Shown here piece by piece: positions 28,280-37,646 of a stretch of DNA of 64,000 bases (its first letter is position 1; each line of letters begins with the position of its first letter). Source of the DNA: Streptococcus suis (lineage in GTDB: Bacteria; Bacillota; Bacilli; Lactobacillales; Streptococcaceae); the NCBI RefSeq assembly GCF_002960425.1, contig NZ_POIZ01000052.1, positions 161,336 to 225,335 of the forward strand, in the 5' to 3' direction. A model generated the notes under the pieces. The model saw only the letters and a program-made list of their open reading frames with translations, was not told the origin of the DNA and did not search any database. The position numbers and the translations under genes are program-made.

Positions 28280-29313
28280 AAGCATTGTTCCAAAAACGCA
28301 GACGTGATTTTCTAGAACGGTGTTCCAAGTACCTGCGCTATGTTCTGAATGACCATTTTGTCTTGGTTCTCATGGTCTTTTTGGGCTTCTTGAGTTTGCA
28401 GTATCGACAACTCTTAATAGCTTTTCCTGAAAATACCTGGCCCATTATTCTGATTGTTCTTGCTATTAGTTTCTTGATTTTGTTTTCTGGCAGAATTGCC
28501 ACCTATTTGGAGGAAGCAGATCAGATATTTCTGCTGACAAAAGAAAAGGAAGTCTTAGAAGAACTGGCTGCTGCAAGTCGTCGTTCATACCTGCTCTGGT
28601 CTGGACTACAGGTCTTAGTCCAGCTCCTGCTCTTGCCCATCTATCTGAAGTTGGGTTTGGCCGTTTGGATGGTGGTTGTTTATATAGTGGTCTTGCTTGT
28701 TGCCAAATATTTTCTAGTAAAATACCAGCTAGCAACCTACCAACAACAAGGTGTTTTGAACTGGTCGACAGCCATTCAGGATGAGCAGAAGAGAAAACAG
28801 ACTATCCTGCGCTTCTTTGCCCTCTTTACGACCGTTAAAGGAATTAGTACGACTGTCAAGCCAAGAAAGTATCTCAATGGGATTTTGCGTTTGCTTCATT
28901 CTCGTCAAACCTGGTTCTATCTCTACTTGAGAGCATTTTTACGGGCTGGAGATTATTTTGGTCTCAGTTTGCGCCTCTTCTTGCTCATCCTTTTGTCCTT
29001 GATAGCTATTGAAGAGGCTTGGCTCTCTATTGGTCTGGTATTGGTCTTTCATTATCTACTCCTCTTTCAACTTTTGGGGCTCTACAAGCACTATGATTAC
29101 CAGTATTTGACCCATCTCTATCCCTTGGACAAAAAAGGTAAAATAAGAGATTTTCAGCGCCTGCTTCGGGTCATTTTATACGGGCTCTTGTTGGTGGAAA
29201 TGCTGGTCGCTCTGCTATTTATCCAAGAAAAAATGCTGATTGTGATTCTCCCTATCGTCTGTCTTTTCTTACATGAAGTCTATTTACCTGCAAAATTGAA
29301 AAAAATTGATTGA
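28276..29313 (+). CDS. ecsB: ABC transporter permease EcsB
   Basis: EcsB (345 residues) is the membrane partner of EcsA. It shows a basic N-terminus (FQKRRRDFLERCSKYLRYV) and about eight hydrophobic segments in two groups separated by the hydrophilic stretch YQQQGVLNWSTAIQDEQKRKQ. Translation is coupled to ecsA through ATGA. Confidence 0.9.
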   Translation: MKALFQKRRRDFLERCSKYLRYVLNDHFVLVLMVFLGFLSLQYRQLLIAFPENTWPIILIVLAISFLILFSGRIATYLEEADQIFLLTKEKEVLEELAAASRRSYLLWSGLQVLVQLLLLPIYLKLGLAVWMVVVYIVVLLVAKYFLVKYQLATYQQQGVLNWSTAIQDEQKRKQTILRFFALFTTVKGISTTVKPRKYLNGILRLLHSRQTWFYLYLRAFLRAGDYFGLSLRLFLLILLSLIAIEEAWLSIGLVLVFHYLLLFQLLGLYKHYDYQYLTHLYPLDKKGKIRDFQRLLRVILYGLLLVEMLVALLFIQEKMLIVILPIVCLFLHEVYLPAKLKKID

Positions 29314-29366
29314 CTAAATAGATGAAAATTAGTAAAATAGTAAGGAATTTTTAATGGAGGTAAGGC

Positions 29367-30161
29367 ATGCAGTTTGATACCAGTGGGCTACAGTTACAGT
29401 CTATTGCAGGAAATAGTGGCAAAGCGTTTAAGGGCCTACGGTCAGACGGAACGCAAGTCTTTGTAAAATATGAAATGCCTCCCATTGTGTCCGCACTAGC
29501 TCGTGAGCAGATTACACCACCTGTTTTGTCTGCAAATCGGGAGGTAGGCATGGGGCACCGTGTGGAGCAGGAGTGGTTGAATGGTCGTACCTTGGAACGC
29601 CATGATATGACCAGTAAGCAGGTTCGACAAATTTTAGTGCGTATGCATTTTTCACGGATTTTGCTTAACCAGGCCCTACAAATGAATTATACTTATATGG
29701 AGCCGAGGGATTTGGTTCGTCGTTGGCAGGAAGAAGTGCCACCGATTTTGCTTCAAAATTCCTATTTGCAATCCGTGTGTCAGGATTTGTTGAACACTGT
29801 ACCTAGATTTCGTCAGGAACTAGCTACCTTTGTGCATGGGGATTTGCACCATAGCAACTGGGTTGAAACGACTTCAGGTTTCATTTATCTGACGGATTGG
29901 GAAACGGCCTGTGTGACCGATCGTATGGTCGATGTGGCCTATATTTTGACCCACTACATTCCACGTCAGGCTTGGGAAGAATGGCTTCGTGCCTATGGCT
30001 ATAAGTACAATCAGACCGTTTTGAATAAGATTTATTGGTATGGTCAGTTGGCCTACCTCAATCAAATTGCCAAGCATGTTGAGAGTTACAATACCTTGGC
30101 GGCTAATAGAGAAATTTACGCTCTGCGTCAATTCCGCCAGAGTTTTTATAGGGAAGTATGA
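29367..30161 (+). CDS. ccrZ: Phosphotransferase-fold cell-cycle regulator CcrZ (YtmP)
   Basis: This 264-residue aminoglycoside-phosphotransferase/choline-kinase-like protein has the catalytic loop [11 protein letters not shown] (about residues 155-165) and the metal-binding block [13 protein letters not shown]. The orthologue next to trmB in pneumococcus, CcrZ, links division with replication initiation. The position directly before trmB (4-nt overlap) supports the assignment. GGAGGTAAGGC precedes the ATG. Confidence 0.88.
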   Translation: MQFDTSGLQLQSIAGNSGKAFKGLRSDGTQVFVKYEMPPIVSALAREQITPPVLSANREVGMGHRVEQEWLNGRTLERHDMTSKQVRQILVRMHFSRILLNQALQMNYTYMEPRDLVRRWQEEVPPILLQNSYLQSVCQDLLNTVPRFRQELATFVHGDLHHSNWVETTSGFIYLTDWETACVTDRMVDVAYILTHYIPRQAWEEWLRAYGYKYNQTVLNKIYWYGQLAYLNQIAKHVESYNTLAANREIYALRQFRQSFYREV

Positions 30162-30793
30162 GAGTTAGAAATCGTAAGGGAGCCAGTGAGCTCCTAGCAA
30201 ATAATCCCCAGTATGTTATCTCCAATCCAGAGGAGTGCAAGGGGAGATGGGCTGAAATTTTTGGAAATGATAACCCCATTCATATCGAGGTTGGGTCTGG
30301 TAAAGGTCGTTTTGTAACAGGAATGGCTGCACAAAATCCAGATATTAACTACATCGGTATTGATATTCAGATGACGGTTTTGAGTTATGCCTTGGACCGA
30401 GTTTTAGAAGCAGGTTTACCAAATATCAAACTCTTGCAGGTGGATGGTTCTAGTTTGACCAATTATTTTGCCCCTGCGGAGATTGATCAGCTCTACCTAA
30501 ACTTCTCTGATCCATGGCCCAAGAAACGTCATGAGAAACGCCGCTTGACCTACAAGTCCTTCTTGGATACCTATAAGGAAATCCTGCCTGAAAATGGTGA
30601 AATTCATTTCAAGACGGACAACCGTGGTCTATTTGAATATAGCTTGGCTAGCTTTTCCCAATACGGCATGGTCTTGAAGCAGGTCTGGCTAGACCTACAT
30701 GCAGCTGGTTTGGAAGGCAATGTTATGACAGAGTATGAGGAAAAATTCTCAAACGAGGGTCAGGTTATCTATCGTGTGGAAGCGCGATTTTAA
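30158..30793 (+). CDS. trmB: tRNA (guanine-N7-)-methyltransferase TrmB
   Basis: TrmB (211 residues) makes m7G46 in tRNA using SAM. It has the SAM motif [11 protein letters not shown], the YIGIDIQ acidic loop and the family signature [19 protein letters not shown]. It overlaps ccrZ by 4 nt and is followed by a terminator at 30804-30836. Confidence 0.95.
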   Translation: MRVRNRKGASELLANNPQYVISNPEECKGRWAEIFGNDNPIHIEVGSGKGRFVTGMAAQNPDINYIGIDIQMTVLSYALDRVLEAGLPNIKLLQVDGSSLTNYFAPAEIDQLYLNFSDPWPKKRHEKRRLTYKSFLDTYKEILPENGEIHFKTDNRGLFEYSLASFSQYGMVLKQVWLDLHAAGLEGNVMTEYEEKFSNEGQVIYRVEARF

Positions 30794-30803
30794 TAAGATA
30801 AGC

Positions 30804-30836
30804 AAATAAGGAATCCAGATGGACTCCTTATTTTTG
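30804..30836 (+). terminator. Terminator of ecsAB-ccrZ-trmB
   Basis: AAATAAGGA-A-TCC pairs with GGA-C-TCCTTATTT around the loop AGAT, then TTTT. Confidence 0.8.
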
Positions 30837-30883
30837 TTTGAAGTGATAGGTAACGTTTACAAGGTCTATTCTTATCGTTTTCC

Positions 30884-30912
30884 TTTACAGGTGGTAGAAA
30901 TTGTGGTAGAAT
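30884..30912 (+). promoter_or_regulatory. Promoter of the rimP-nusA-infB operon
   Basis: TTTACA (30884-30889) and TAGAAT (30907-30912) are spaced by exactly 17 nt; TGG precedes the -10. Confidence 0.7.
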
Positions 30913-30933
30913 ACAGGGTAGAAATAAAGAGAA

Positions 30934-30963
30934 AAGGGGGTTGACGTCAGTCAACCCTTTCCC
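30934..30963 (+). promoter_or_regulatory. Leader hairpin of the rimP-nusA operon
   Basis: GGGTTGAC and GTCAACCC form a perfect 8-bp stem around GTCA, with further A/T and G/C pairs outside. No T run follows, so it is more likely a stability or regulatory hairpin than a terminator. Confidence 0.6.
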
Positions 30964-31007
30964 TGTATGCAGATTGTAGCAGGTTAGAATTGCAAAAGGA
31001 GGTGCCT

Positions 31008-31478
31008 ATGTCATCAATTATTGATTTAGTCACGGCTACCATTGAACCAGCTATCCAAGCTCCTTATGAGTTGGTAGATGTGGAATATGGCAAAATGGGT
31101 GGTGACTACGTCTTATCGATTTTCATTGATAAGGAAGGAGGGATTTCCCTTCAGGATACGGCAGATTTATCAGAAATCATTAGTCCGCTTTTGGATACGA
31201 TTCAGCCAGATCCATTCCCAGGGCAGTATATGCTTGAAGTGACCAGTCCAGGTTTGGAACGTCCCTTAAAGACAGCAGAAGCAGTTGCCCAGGCTGTTGG
31301 GAAATACATTCATGTCAAGCTCTATCAGGCTATTGACAAGGTCAAGATCTTCGAGGGAACCCTTCTGTCCTTTGATGGAACAGATTTGGTCATGGAATAT
31401 ATGGACAAGACCCGTAAAAAAGAAGTGACCATCCCATATTCAACAGTAGCTAAGGCACGTTTGGCCGTTAAAATTTAA
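31008..31478 (+). CDS. rimP: Ribosome maturation factor RimP
   Basis: RimP (156 residues) assists 30S subunit maturation. It contains the N-terminal alpha/beta domain ([31 protein letters not shown]) and the C-terminal SH3-like barrel. The start at 31008 follows AGGAGGTGCCT; an upstream in-frame ATG at 30990 lacks support. It opens the rimP-nusA-ylxR-ylxQ-infB-rbfA operon. Confidence 0.94.
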   Translation: MSSIIDLVTATIEPAIQAPYELVDVEYGKMGGDYVLSIFIDKEGGISLQDTADLSEIISPLLDTIQPDPFPGQYMLEVTSPGLERPLKTAEAVAQAVGKYIHVKLYQAIDKVKIFEGTLLSFDGTDLVMEYMDKTRKKEVTIPYSTVAKARLAVKI

Positions 31479-31517
31479 GTGTAAGAAAGGACCTTTTGAC
31501 ATCAAAAGGAAATCAAG

Positions 31518-32672
31518 ATGAGTAGAGAAATGCTAGAAGCCTTCCGTATTTTAGAGGAAGACATGGGTATTAACAAGGCGGATATTATTGATGCAGTGAC
31601 AGAATCACTTCGTTCTGCTTATAAGCGCCGCTATGGACAAGCTGAGTCAGCAGTTATCGAGTTTGATGAGAAGAAGGCTGACTTCCATGTATTTACTGTC
31701 CGTGAAGTAGTGGATGAGGTCTTTGATAGTCGTTTGGAAATCAGCCTCAAGGATGCCTTGGCCATCTCAACTGCCTACGAAATGGGTGACAAAATTAAAT
31801 TCCCAGAAGATCCAGCAGAATTTGGCCGTGTGGCTGCCCAATCAGCTAAGCAGACTATTATGGAAAAAATGCGCAAGCAAAAGCGTGCCATTACCTTCAA
31901 TACCTACAAGCAACATGAGAATGAAATCATGTCTGGTACCGTTGAACGGTTTGATAATCGCTTTATCTATGTTAACCTTGGTAGCATTGAAGCCCAGTTG
32001 TCCAAACAGGACCAAATTCCTGGCGAAGTTTTCCAGTCACATGACCGTATTGAAGTCTATGTCTACAAGGTAGAAGACAATGGTCGTGGGGTTAACGTAT
32101 TTGTCAGCCGTAGCCATCCAGAAATGATCAAACGCCTCATGGAGCAGGAAATTCCTGAAGTGTATGATGGGACTGTTGAGATCATGAGTGTTGCTCGTGA
32201 AGCGGGTGACCGTACGAAAGTCGCTGTTCGTAGCCACAATCCAAACGTGGATGCTATCGGTACGATCGTTGGTCGTGGTGGTTCAAATATCAAGAAAATC
32301 ACGAGCAAATTCCACCCAGCTCGTTACGATGCTAAGAATGACCGTATGATTCCGACTGAGGAGAATATTGATGTCATCGAGTGGGTAGCAGATGAAGCGG
32401 AATTTATCTACAATGCTCTTGCACCTGCAGAAGTTGACCAAGTATTGTTTGACACGGAAGATGGCAAGCACGCTACAGTCGTTGTGCCAGATGATAAATT
32501 GTCATTAGCAATCGGTCGCCGTGGACAAAACGTTCGTTTGGCAGCTCATTTGACAGGATTCCGTATCGACATCAAGTCTGCTTCCGAATATGAGGCATTT
32601 GAGGCTGCTCAATATGCGGCAGAAGAGCTTGTAGAAGAAGTCGCGGAAGAATTTACAGAAGAACAAGAATAG
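31518..32672 (+). CDS. nusA: Transcription termination/antitermination factor NusA
   Basis: NusA (384 residues, the shorter form without the C-terminal acidic repeats of E. coli) binds RNA polymerase. Domains in order: N-terminal RNAP-binding (1-125), S1 (about 132-200), then KH1 and KH2 (about 210-345, with VGRGGSNIKKI and IGRRGQNVRLA). The C-terminal ~30 residues are strongly acidic. Confidence 0.96.
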   Translation: MSREMLEAFRILEEDMGINKADIIDAVTESLRSAYKRRYGQAESAVIEFDEKKADFHVFTVREVVDEVFDSRLEISLKDALAISTAYEMGDKIKFPEDPAEFGRVAAQSAKQTIMEKMRKQKRAITFNTYKQHENEIMSGTVERFDNRFIYVNLGSIEAQLSKQDQIPGEVFQSHDRIEVYVYKVEDNGRGVNVFVSRSHPEMIKRLMEQEIPEVYDGTVEIMSVAREAGDRTKVAVRSHNPNVDAIGTIVGRGGSNIKKITSKFHPARYDAKNDRMIPTEENIDVIEWVADEAEFIYNALAPAEVDQVLFDTEDGKHATVVVPDDKLSLAIGRRGQNVRLAAHLTGFRIDIKSASEYEAFEAAQYAAEELVEEVAEEFTEEQE

Positions 32673-32688
32673 AACAAAAGGAGCAACC

Positions 32689-32985
32689 ATGGCAAAAGCT
32701 AGAAAAATACCCTTGCGCAAGTCTGTGGTGTCCGGTGAAATCATCGACAAACGGGATTTGCTCCGTATTGTAAAAAATAAAGAAGGTCAAGTATTTATCG
32801 ATCCAACAGGCAAGGCCAATGGGCGAGGAGCCTATATCAAACTAGATAATACTGAAGCTGCCCAGGCTAAAAAACGCCGTGTCTTTGACCGTTCCTTTAG
32901 CATGGAAGTACCTGAAGAGTTCTACGATGAATTGATTGCCTATGTTGATCACAAGGTCAAGAGGAGAGAACTTGGACTGGAATAA
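32689..32985 (+). CDS. ylxR: YlxR family RNA-binding protein (RnpM type)
   Basis: This is a 98-residue DUF448 protein with the motif RKIPLRKSVVSGEIIDKRDLLRIV and DPTGKANGRGAYIK. The family has been linked to RNase P modulation. It lies between nusA and ylxQ, as in most Firmicutes, and its end overlaps ylxQ by 14 nt. Confidence 0.93.
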   Translation: MAKARKIPLRKSVVSGEIIDKRDLLRIVKNKEGQVFIDPTGKANGRGAYIKLDNTEAAQAKKRRVFDRSFSMEVPEEFYDELIAYVDHKVKRRELGLE

Positions 32986-33280
32986 GAAACAGAAAATCTT
33001 AAATTTATTGGGCTTGGCTCAACGGGCAGGTCGCTTGGTTTCAGGTGAAGATCTGGTTGTTGAAGCCATCCAAAAAAAGCAGGCAAAGCTGGTGTTTCTA
33101 GCTGACGATGCTGCTGGAAATTTAAGTAAAAAAGTAACAGATAAAAGTCATACCTATCAAGTAGAAGTTGTAACAGTGTTTTCAACACTGGAATTGAGTG
33201 CAGCTGTCGGCAAGGCTAGGAAAGTTCTTGCAGTGACAGACGCTGGATTTACAAAGAAGATGAGGTCTATTATGGAATAG
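32972..33280 (+). CDS. ylxQ: L7Ae-family ribosomal-like protein YlxQ
   Basis: This 102-residue protein of the L7Ae/L30e/Gadd45 RNA-binding family includes [20 protein letters not shown] and [11 protein letters not shown]. The longest frame begins at 32936 inside ylxR. The TTG at 32972, behind GAGGAGA, gives the normal N-terminus and is preferred. Overlap with ylxR implies coupling. Confidence 0.88.
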   Translation: MDWNKKQKILNLLGLAQRAGRLVSGEDLVVEAIQKKQAKLVFLADDAAGNLSKKVTDKSHTYQVEVVTVFSTLELSAAVGKARKVLAVTDAGFTKKMRSIME

Positions 33281-33297
33281 AACAGGAGGACAAGGCA

Positions 33298-36087
33298 TTG
33301 TCTAAGAAGAGATTGAATGAAATTGCCCGAGAATTAGGCGTAAGTAGCAAGGAAGTTGTTGCTAAGGCGCAAGAATTGGGTTTTGAAGTCAAAAGCCATG
33401 CTTCAAGTGTAGATGAAGCAAGTGCCAAACGTTTGGCGGATAGCTTTAGCAAAAAAGTAGAAGCACCTAAACCTGCAATGAAAGTGCAGCCGGTCGAAAA
33501 GCCCGTTGAAAACAAGGTTGAAGTTGTAAAAGAAGAAGCACCTGCGCCAACGCCTAAGGAAGAAGCAAAGGTGGCTGCACCAGCAACACCTCACCGTCCA
33601 CAGAGCCGTAACTTTAAGGCAGAACGGGAAGCGCGTGCCAAGGAGCAAGCTGCTAAACGAGCACAAGGTAAAGGTGGTCAAGGCAAACAGAATCAAGACC
33701 GTCGTGATAATCGTCAACAAGGTCAAAACCGTCCAAATAATGACCGTAATGACCGACGCGATAATAGACGTGAGCAAGGTTCAGATAAACGCAAGGACAA
33801 TCGTTTTGGTGACCGTCGCGACAATCGTCACCAGGATAACCGTTCAGGCCAGTCAGCTCGCTTTGAGCAAAGAGAGGCTGCAAAACCTGCGGCACCTAAA
33901 ATTGACTTCAAAGCGCGTGCAGCAGCTCTAAAAGCTGAGCAGAATGCAGAATATGCTCGTACTAGCGAGGAGCGTTTCCGCCAAGCTCAAGAAGCGAAGA
34001 AGCAACCGAAAAAACCGAAAGAAATCAAGTTTGAAGAACCGGTGATTGAAAGCAAGCCATTTGTTAAACCAACACCAGTCGCAGCGGTACCTGAGAAAGT
34101 TGCAGAAAGCGCTGTAGATACCCGTCGTAAGAAACAAGCTCGACCAGATAAAAAACGTGACTTTAACAGTGACGAAGAAGATGGTCCACGGAAACAACAA
34201 AGAAATCGAAATAGTCAAAATCAAGTGAGAAATCAAAGAAATAGTAACTGGAATAACAACAAGAAAAATAAAAAAGGCAAGAATAACCAGCCTGCTAAAC
34301 CAGCAACCGAACGCAAGTTCCATGAATTGCCAACTGAATTTGAATATACGGCTGGTATGACCGTTGCAGAAATTGCAAAACGGATCAAGCGTGAGCCTGC
34401 TGAAATCGTCAAGAAACTCTTCCTCATGGGTGTCATGGCAACGCAGAACCAATCTCTTGATGGCGATACCATTGAACTCCTAATGGTTGATTATGGAATT
34501 GAAGCCAAAGAAAAAGTAGAGGTCGACAATGCCGATATCGAACGTTTCTTTGTCGAAGAAGGCTACCTCAATGAAGAGGAAATGGTGGAGCGTCCACCAG
34601 TTGTGACGATCATGGGTCACGTTGACCATGGTAAGACAACGCTTTTGGATACTCTTCGTAATTCTCGTGTCGCAACAGGCGAAGCGGGAGGGATCACCCA
34701 GCATATCGGTGCCTACCAAATTGAAGAAAACGGCAAGAAGATTACCTTCTTGGATACGCCTGGACACGCTGCCTTTACATCTATGCGTGCTCGTGGTGCC
34801 TCTGTTACCGACTTGACCATCTTGGTCGTTGCAGCAGATGACGGTGTTATGCCACAGACCATCGAGGCGATCAACCACTCAAAAGCGGCCAACGTTCCAA
34901 TCATTGTTGCTATCAACAAGATTGACAAACCAGGTGCAAACCCAGAGCGTGTCATCGGTGAATTGGCTGAACATGGTGTTATCTCAACTGCTTGGGGCGG
35001 TGAGTCTGAGTTCGTAGAAATTTCTGCCAAATTCAACCAAAATATCGATGAATTGTTGGAAACGGTTCTTCTTGTAGCTGAAATCCAAGAACTCAAGGCA
35101 GACCCTACAGTTCGTGCCATCGGTACAGTTATCGAAGCGCATTTGGATAAAGGTAAAGGTGCTGTCGCAACCCTTCTTGTTCAACAAGGAACACTGAATG
35201 TTCAAGACCCAATCGTTGTCGGAAATACCTTCGGTCGCGTTCGTGCTATGACAAATGACCTTGGTCGTCGTGTCAAGGTTGCTGGTCCATCAACGCCAAT
35301 TTCGATCACTGGTTTGAACGAAACACCAATGGCTGGTGACCATTTTGCAGTCTACGAAGATGAAAAATCTGCGCGTGCAGCTGGTGAAGAACGTGCCAAA
35401 CGTGCACTTCTCAAACAGCGTCAAGCTACCCAACGTGTTAGCCTTGAAAACCTCTTTGACACTCTTAAAGCAGGTGAAGTTAAGTCAGTTAATGTGATCA
35501 TCAAAGCTGACGTACAAGGCTCTGTTGAAGCACTTGCTTCATCTCTTCAGAAAATCGAAGTGGAAGGTGTGCGTGTTAATATCGTTCACTCAGCAGTTGG
35601 TGCCATTAACGAATCAGACATCACTCTTGCGGAAGCATCAAATGCGCTTGTCATCGGTTTCAACGTTCGTCCAACTGCCGAAGCCCGCAATCAAGCGGAA
35701 GCGGATGATGTAGAAGTTCGTCTTCACAGCATCATCTACAAGGTGATTGAAGAGATGGAAGATGCCATGAAAGGGATGTTGGATCCTGAGTACGAAGAAA
35801 AAATCATCGGTGAAGCAGTTATCCGTGAAACCTTCAAGGTATCCAAAATTGGTACTATCGGTGGATTTATGGTCGTACGTGGTAAGGTTACCCGTGATTC
35901 AAGTGTCCGTGTCATCCGTGACGGCGTTGTGATCTTCGATGGTAAATTGGCAAGCTTGAAGCGTTACAAAGATGACGTGAAAGAAGTCGGAAATGCCCAA
36001 GAAGGTGGTTTGATGATTGAAAACTACAATGACATTCGTGTAGATGATACCATCGAAGCCTACATCATGGAAGAAATTAAGAAATAG
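33298..36087 (+). CDS. infB: Translation initiation factor IF-2
   Basis: IF-2 (929 residues) brings initiator tRNA to the 30S subunit and promotes subunit joining. The start is TTG after AGGAGG. Residues 1-55 form the N-terminal IF2N domain. Residues about 60-340 are a long, charged, low-complexity region rich in Arg, Asn, Gln and Lys. The G domain follows, with G1 [10 protein letters not shown]3 DTPGHAAF and G4 NKID. The C-terminal C1/C2 domains bind fMet-tRNA. The basic linker makes the 5' third a source of false open frames on other strands. Confidence 0.97.
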   Translation: MSKKRLNEIARELGVSSKEVVAKAQELGFEVKSHASSVDEASAKRLADSFSKKVEAPKPAMKVQPVEKPVENKVEVVKEEAPAPTPKEEAKVAAPATPHRPQSRNFKAEREARAKEQAAKRAQGKGGQGKQNQDRRDNRQQGQNRPNNDRNDRRDNRREQGSDKRKDNRFGDRRDNRHQDNRSGQSARFEQREAAKPAAPKIDFKARAAALKAEQNAEYARTSEERFRQAQEAKKQPKKPKEIKFEEPVIESKPFVKPTPVAAVPEKVAESAVDTRRKKQARPDKKRDFNSDEEDGPRKQQRNRNSQNQVRNQRNSNWNNNKKNKKGKNNQPAKPATERKFHELPTEFEYTAGMTVAEIAKRIKREPAEIVKKLFLMGVMATQNQSLDGDTIELLMVDYGIEAKEKVEVDNADIERFFVEEGYLNEEEMVERPPVVTIMGHVDHGKTTLLDTLRNSRVATGEAGGITQHIGAYQIEENGKKITFLDTPGHAAFTSMRARGASVTDLTILVVAADDGVMPQTIEAINHSKAANVPIIVAINKIDKPGANPERVIGELAEHGVISTAWGGESEFVEISAKFNQNIDELLETVLLVAEIQELKADPTVRAIGTVIEAHLDKGKGAVATLLVQQGTLNVQDPIVVGNTFGRVRAMTNDLGRRVKVAGPSTPISITGLNETPMAGDHFAVYEDEKSARAAGEERAKRALLKQRQATQRVSLENLFDTLKAGEVKSVNVIIKADVQGSVEALASSLQKIEVEGVRVNIVHSAVGAINESDITLAEASNALVIGFNVRPTAEARNQAEADDVEVRLHSIIYKVIEEMEDAMKGMLDPEYEEKIIGEAVIRETFKVSKIGTIGGFMVVRGKVTRDSSVRVIRDGVVIFDGKLASLKRYKDDVKEVGNAQEGGLMIENYNDIRVDDTIEAYIMEEIKK

Positions 36088-36164
36088 TCAACCTGAAAAG
36101 GTGCTATTTCAACCAACATATAAAATAAGGTGGATAGAAAGTACTTGCTTTCCTTCTACCAGCA

Positions 36165-36192
36165 AGAAAAGCTGAGGAAACTCAGCTTTTCT
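36165..36192 (+). promoter_or_regulatory. Intercistronic hairpin between infB and rbfA
   Basis: A perfect 12-bp stem AGAAAAGCTGAG/CTCAGCTTTTCT has the loop GAAA and no T run. It lies 25 nt before the rbfA start. A processing or stability site is more likely than a terminator. Confidence 0.65.
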
Positions 36193-36217
36193 ATCATTCA
36201 GTTAGAAAGGAAAGACT

Positions 36218-36571
36218 ATGGCAAACCATTTTCGAACAGACCGTGTAGGGATGGAAATCAAGCGTGAAGTCAATGAGATTTTACAAAAGAAAGTCCGCGA
36301 TCCTCGTGTGCAAGGTGTGACCATCACCGATGTCCAGATGGTTGGGGATTTGTCTATGGCAAAGGTTTACTATACTATTATGAGTAACCTGGCTTCTGAC
36401 AACCAAAAAGCCCAAACAGGTCTTGAAAAAGCAACGGGAACGATTAAGAGAGAACTTGGCCGCAAGCTCACTCTTTATAAAATTCCTGATTTGGTTTTTG
36501 AAAAAGACCAATCGATTGAGTACGGCAACAAGATTGACCAAATGTTGCGAGCCCTAGAACAAAAAGATTAA
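36218..36571 (+). CDS. rbfA: 30S ribosome-binding factor RbfA
   Basis: RbfA (117 residues) is a KH-like factor for 16S rRNA maturation. It has the family N-terminus [18 protein letters not shown] and [17 protein letters not shown]. It is the last gene of the nusA-infB operon; AGAAAGGAAAGACT precedes the ATG. A BOX-like repeat starts directly at its stop codon. Confidence 0.95.
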   Translation: MANHFRTDRVGMEIKREVNEILQKKVRDPRVQGVTITDVQMVGDLSMAKVYYTIMSNLASDNQKAQTGLEKATGTIKRELGRKLTLYKIPDLVFEKDQSIEYGNKIDQMLRALEQKD

Positions 36572-36612
36572 TACTCTTCGAAAATCAACATCAGATTTTC
36601 ATTGAGTATAAG
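36572..36612. repeat. Minimal BOX-like repeat
   Basis: ATACTCTTCGAAAATC followed after 7 nt by GATTTTCATTGAGTATA matches, as I recall it, the two ends of the pneumococcal BOX element (boxC end and boxA end, both reversed) with the middle missing. The two ends are themselves imperfect inverted repeats of each other. Confidence 0.75.
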
Positions 36613-36618
36613 ATAGGA

Positions 36619-36649
36619 AAGTCGAGTGGAAACATTCGGCTTTTTCTAA
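36619..36649 (+). terminator. Terminator of the nusA-infB-rbfA operon
   Basis: AAAGTCGAGTG pairs with CATTCGGCTTT through two G-U pairs around GAAA, followed by TTTC. Confidence 0.7.
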
Positions 36650-36745
36650 TTTGACTCTTGTTTCGGTAAGATACTGTCTGTTTTTTAGGGTACCTCTAAA
36701 TATGATTTATTACATCGTGTAAACGTGTACAAATAACAATAAAGA

Positions 36746-36754
36746 TGGTATACT
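36746..36754 (+). promoter_or_regulatory. Extended -10 promoter of the 231-aa lipoprotein
   Basis: TGGTATACT has the TG extension and a good -10, about 30 nt before the ATG at 36785. Confidence 0.5.
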
Positions 36755-36784
36755 TAGATAAAAGAGAAGGTGGAGTAGTATCAT

Positions 36785-37480
36785 ATGAAAAAAGTTCTTA
36801 CCAAGTTCATCCTGGTATCAAGTCTTGTTTTGTTGGCTGCTTGTCAATCGAATCAGACAAAGGAAGTGGAAAATTCTAGTTCGTCTACCAGTAGTTCAGT
36901 TCAAACTTCAACAAGCTCAAGTCAGGAAATTTCAACCAGTACAGAAACTTCGTCTAGTTCCGAAGCACAAACTGACACTTCATCTACGGTTGCTCAAGCG
37001 GTACCGACGATTTATCAATCCGTTATTGAGCGCTATCAAGCAAACCTAGGTCAAGCGGCAGAAGCAATAAATCAAGATGAGGTCAGTAGCTACCTGAGTT
37101 TATTAACTAGCCAAGGGAAAGAATATAGCGGACTATTTTATAGTTTGTATGATATCAATCATGATGGAGCAGAGGAGTTGCTTTTAGCTTTAGATAAATC
37201 AGGAGAATATGTTTTAATTGATCTCTACACCCAGCTCTCTGGAGAGAGTTTGCGACTAATAGATAATTTCAGGAATACCGGCTTGGAGATCGGTCCAGAT
37301 GCGCAGCTCTATCCCTTGCAGGACGGAACCTATTTATTTGAAGGGAATGGTGTGTATCGTACTTACCAATACAATGCCATGATTCCTGGTTTGAAGAAAG
37401 TTGCGGAGTATGACAGTAGACCAGAAACGGGTGCCTTACTGGATTTGACAAGCTTAACTTGGACAAAGTTAGAAAAATAA
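36785..37480 (+). CDS. Surface lipoprotein of unknown function with Ser/Thr-rich linker
   Basis: The 231-residue protein has a signal peptide with lipobox VLLAAC (lipidated C20), then about 55 residues of mostly Ser/Thr/Glu/Gln (about 30-80), typical of a wall-spanning stalk. The globular C-terminal part includes YSLYDINHDGAEELLLAL, a D-x-N-x-D-G calcium-loop-like motif (about residue 122), and a beta-rich end. I do not recognise a named family. It is monocistronic, with a promoter and terminator of its own. Confidence 0.8.
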   Translation: MKKVLTKFILVSSLVLLAACQSNQTKEVENSSSSTSSSVQTSTSSSQEISTSTETSSSSEAQTDTSSTVAQAVPTIYQSVIERYQANLGQAAEAINQDEVSSYLSLLTSQGKEYSGLFYSLYDINHDGAEELLLALDKSGEYVLIDLYTQLSGESLRLIDNFRNTGLEIGPDAQLYPLQDGTYLFEGNGVYRTYQYNAMIPGLKKVAEYDSRPETGALLDLTSLTWTKLEK

Positions 37481-37486
37481 GAGATG

Positions 37487-37513
37487 TTAAAGACTGGCTA
37501 TCAGTCTTTTTTG
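37487..37513 (+). terminator. Terminator of the 231-aa lipoprotein gene
   Basis: AAAGACTG and CAGTCTTT form a perfect 8-bp stem with a 5-nt loop, then TTTT. Confidence 0.85.
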
Positions 37514-37646
37514 CTGGCTTTACTGAAAATTTACTTTAAGTTTTCTTTTTGTTATCTTTAATCTTTCTTTTAGGAATGGGGAGTAAACTGAGAGCATATC
37601 AGGAAGGCAAACAAAACTTCCTAAAGAAAGAAAAGGAATCTACATT

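Noticed and set aside
30884..31007. Known riboswitch (TPP, FMN, SAM, T-box) in the nusA operon leader or other leaders
   Set aside because: None of the conserved core motifs of these classes, such as the T-box AGGGTGG, was seen in the leaders; only simple hairpins are present.
33403..34452. Several long opposite-strand open frames in the 5' third of infB
   Set aside because: They are caused by the low-complexity Arg/Asn/Gln/Lys region of IF-2 and have no start signals or family features.
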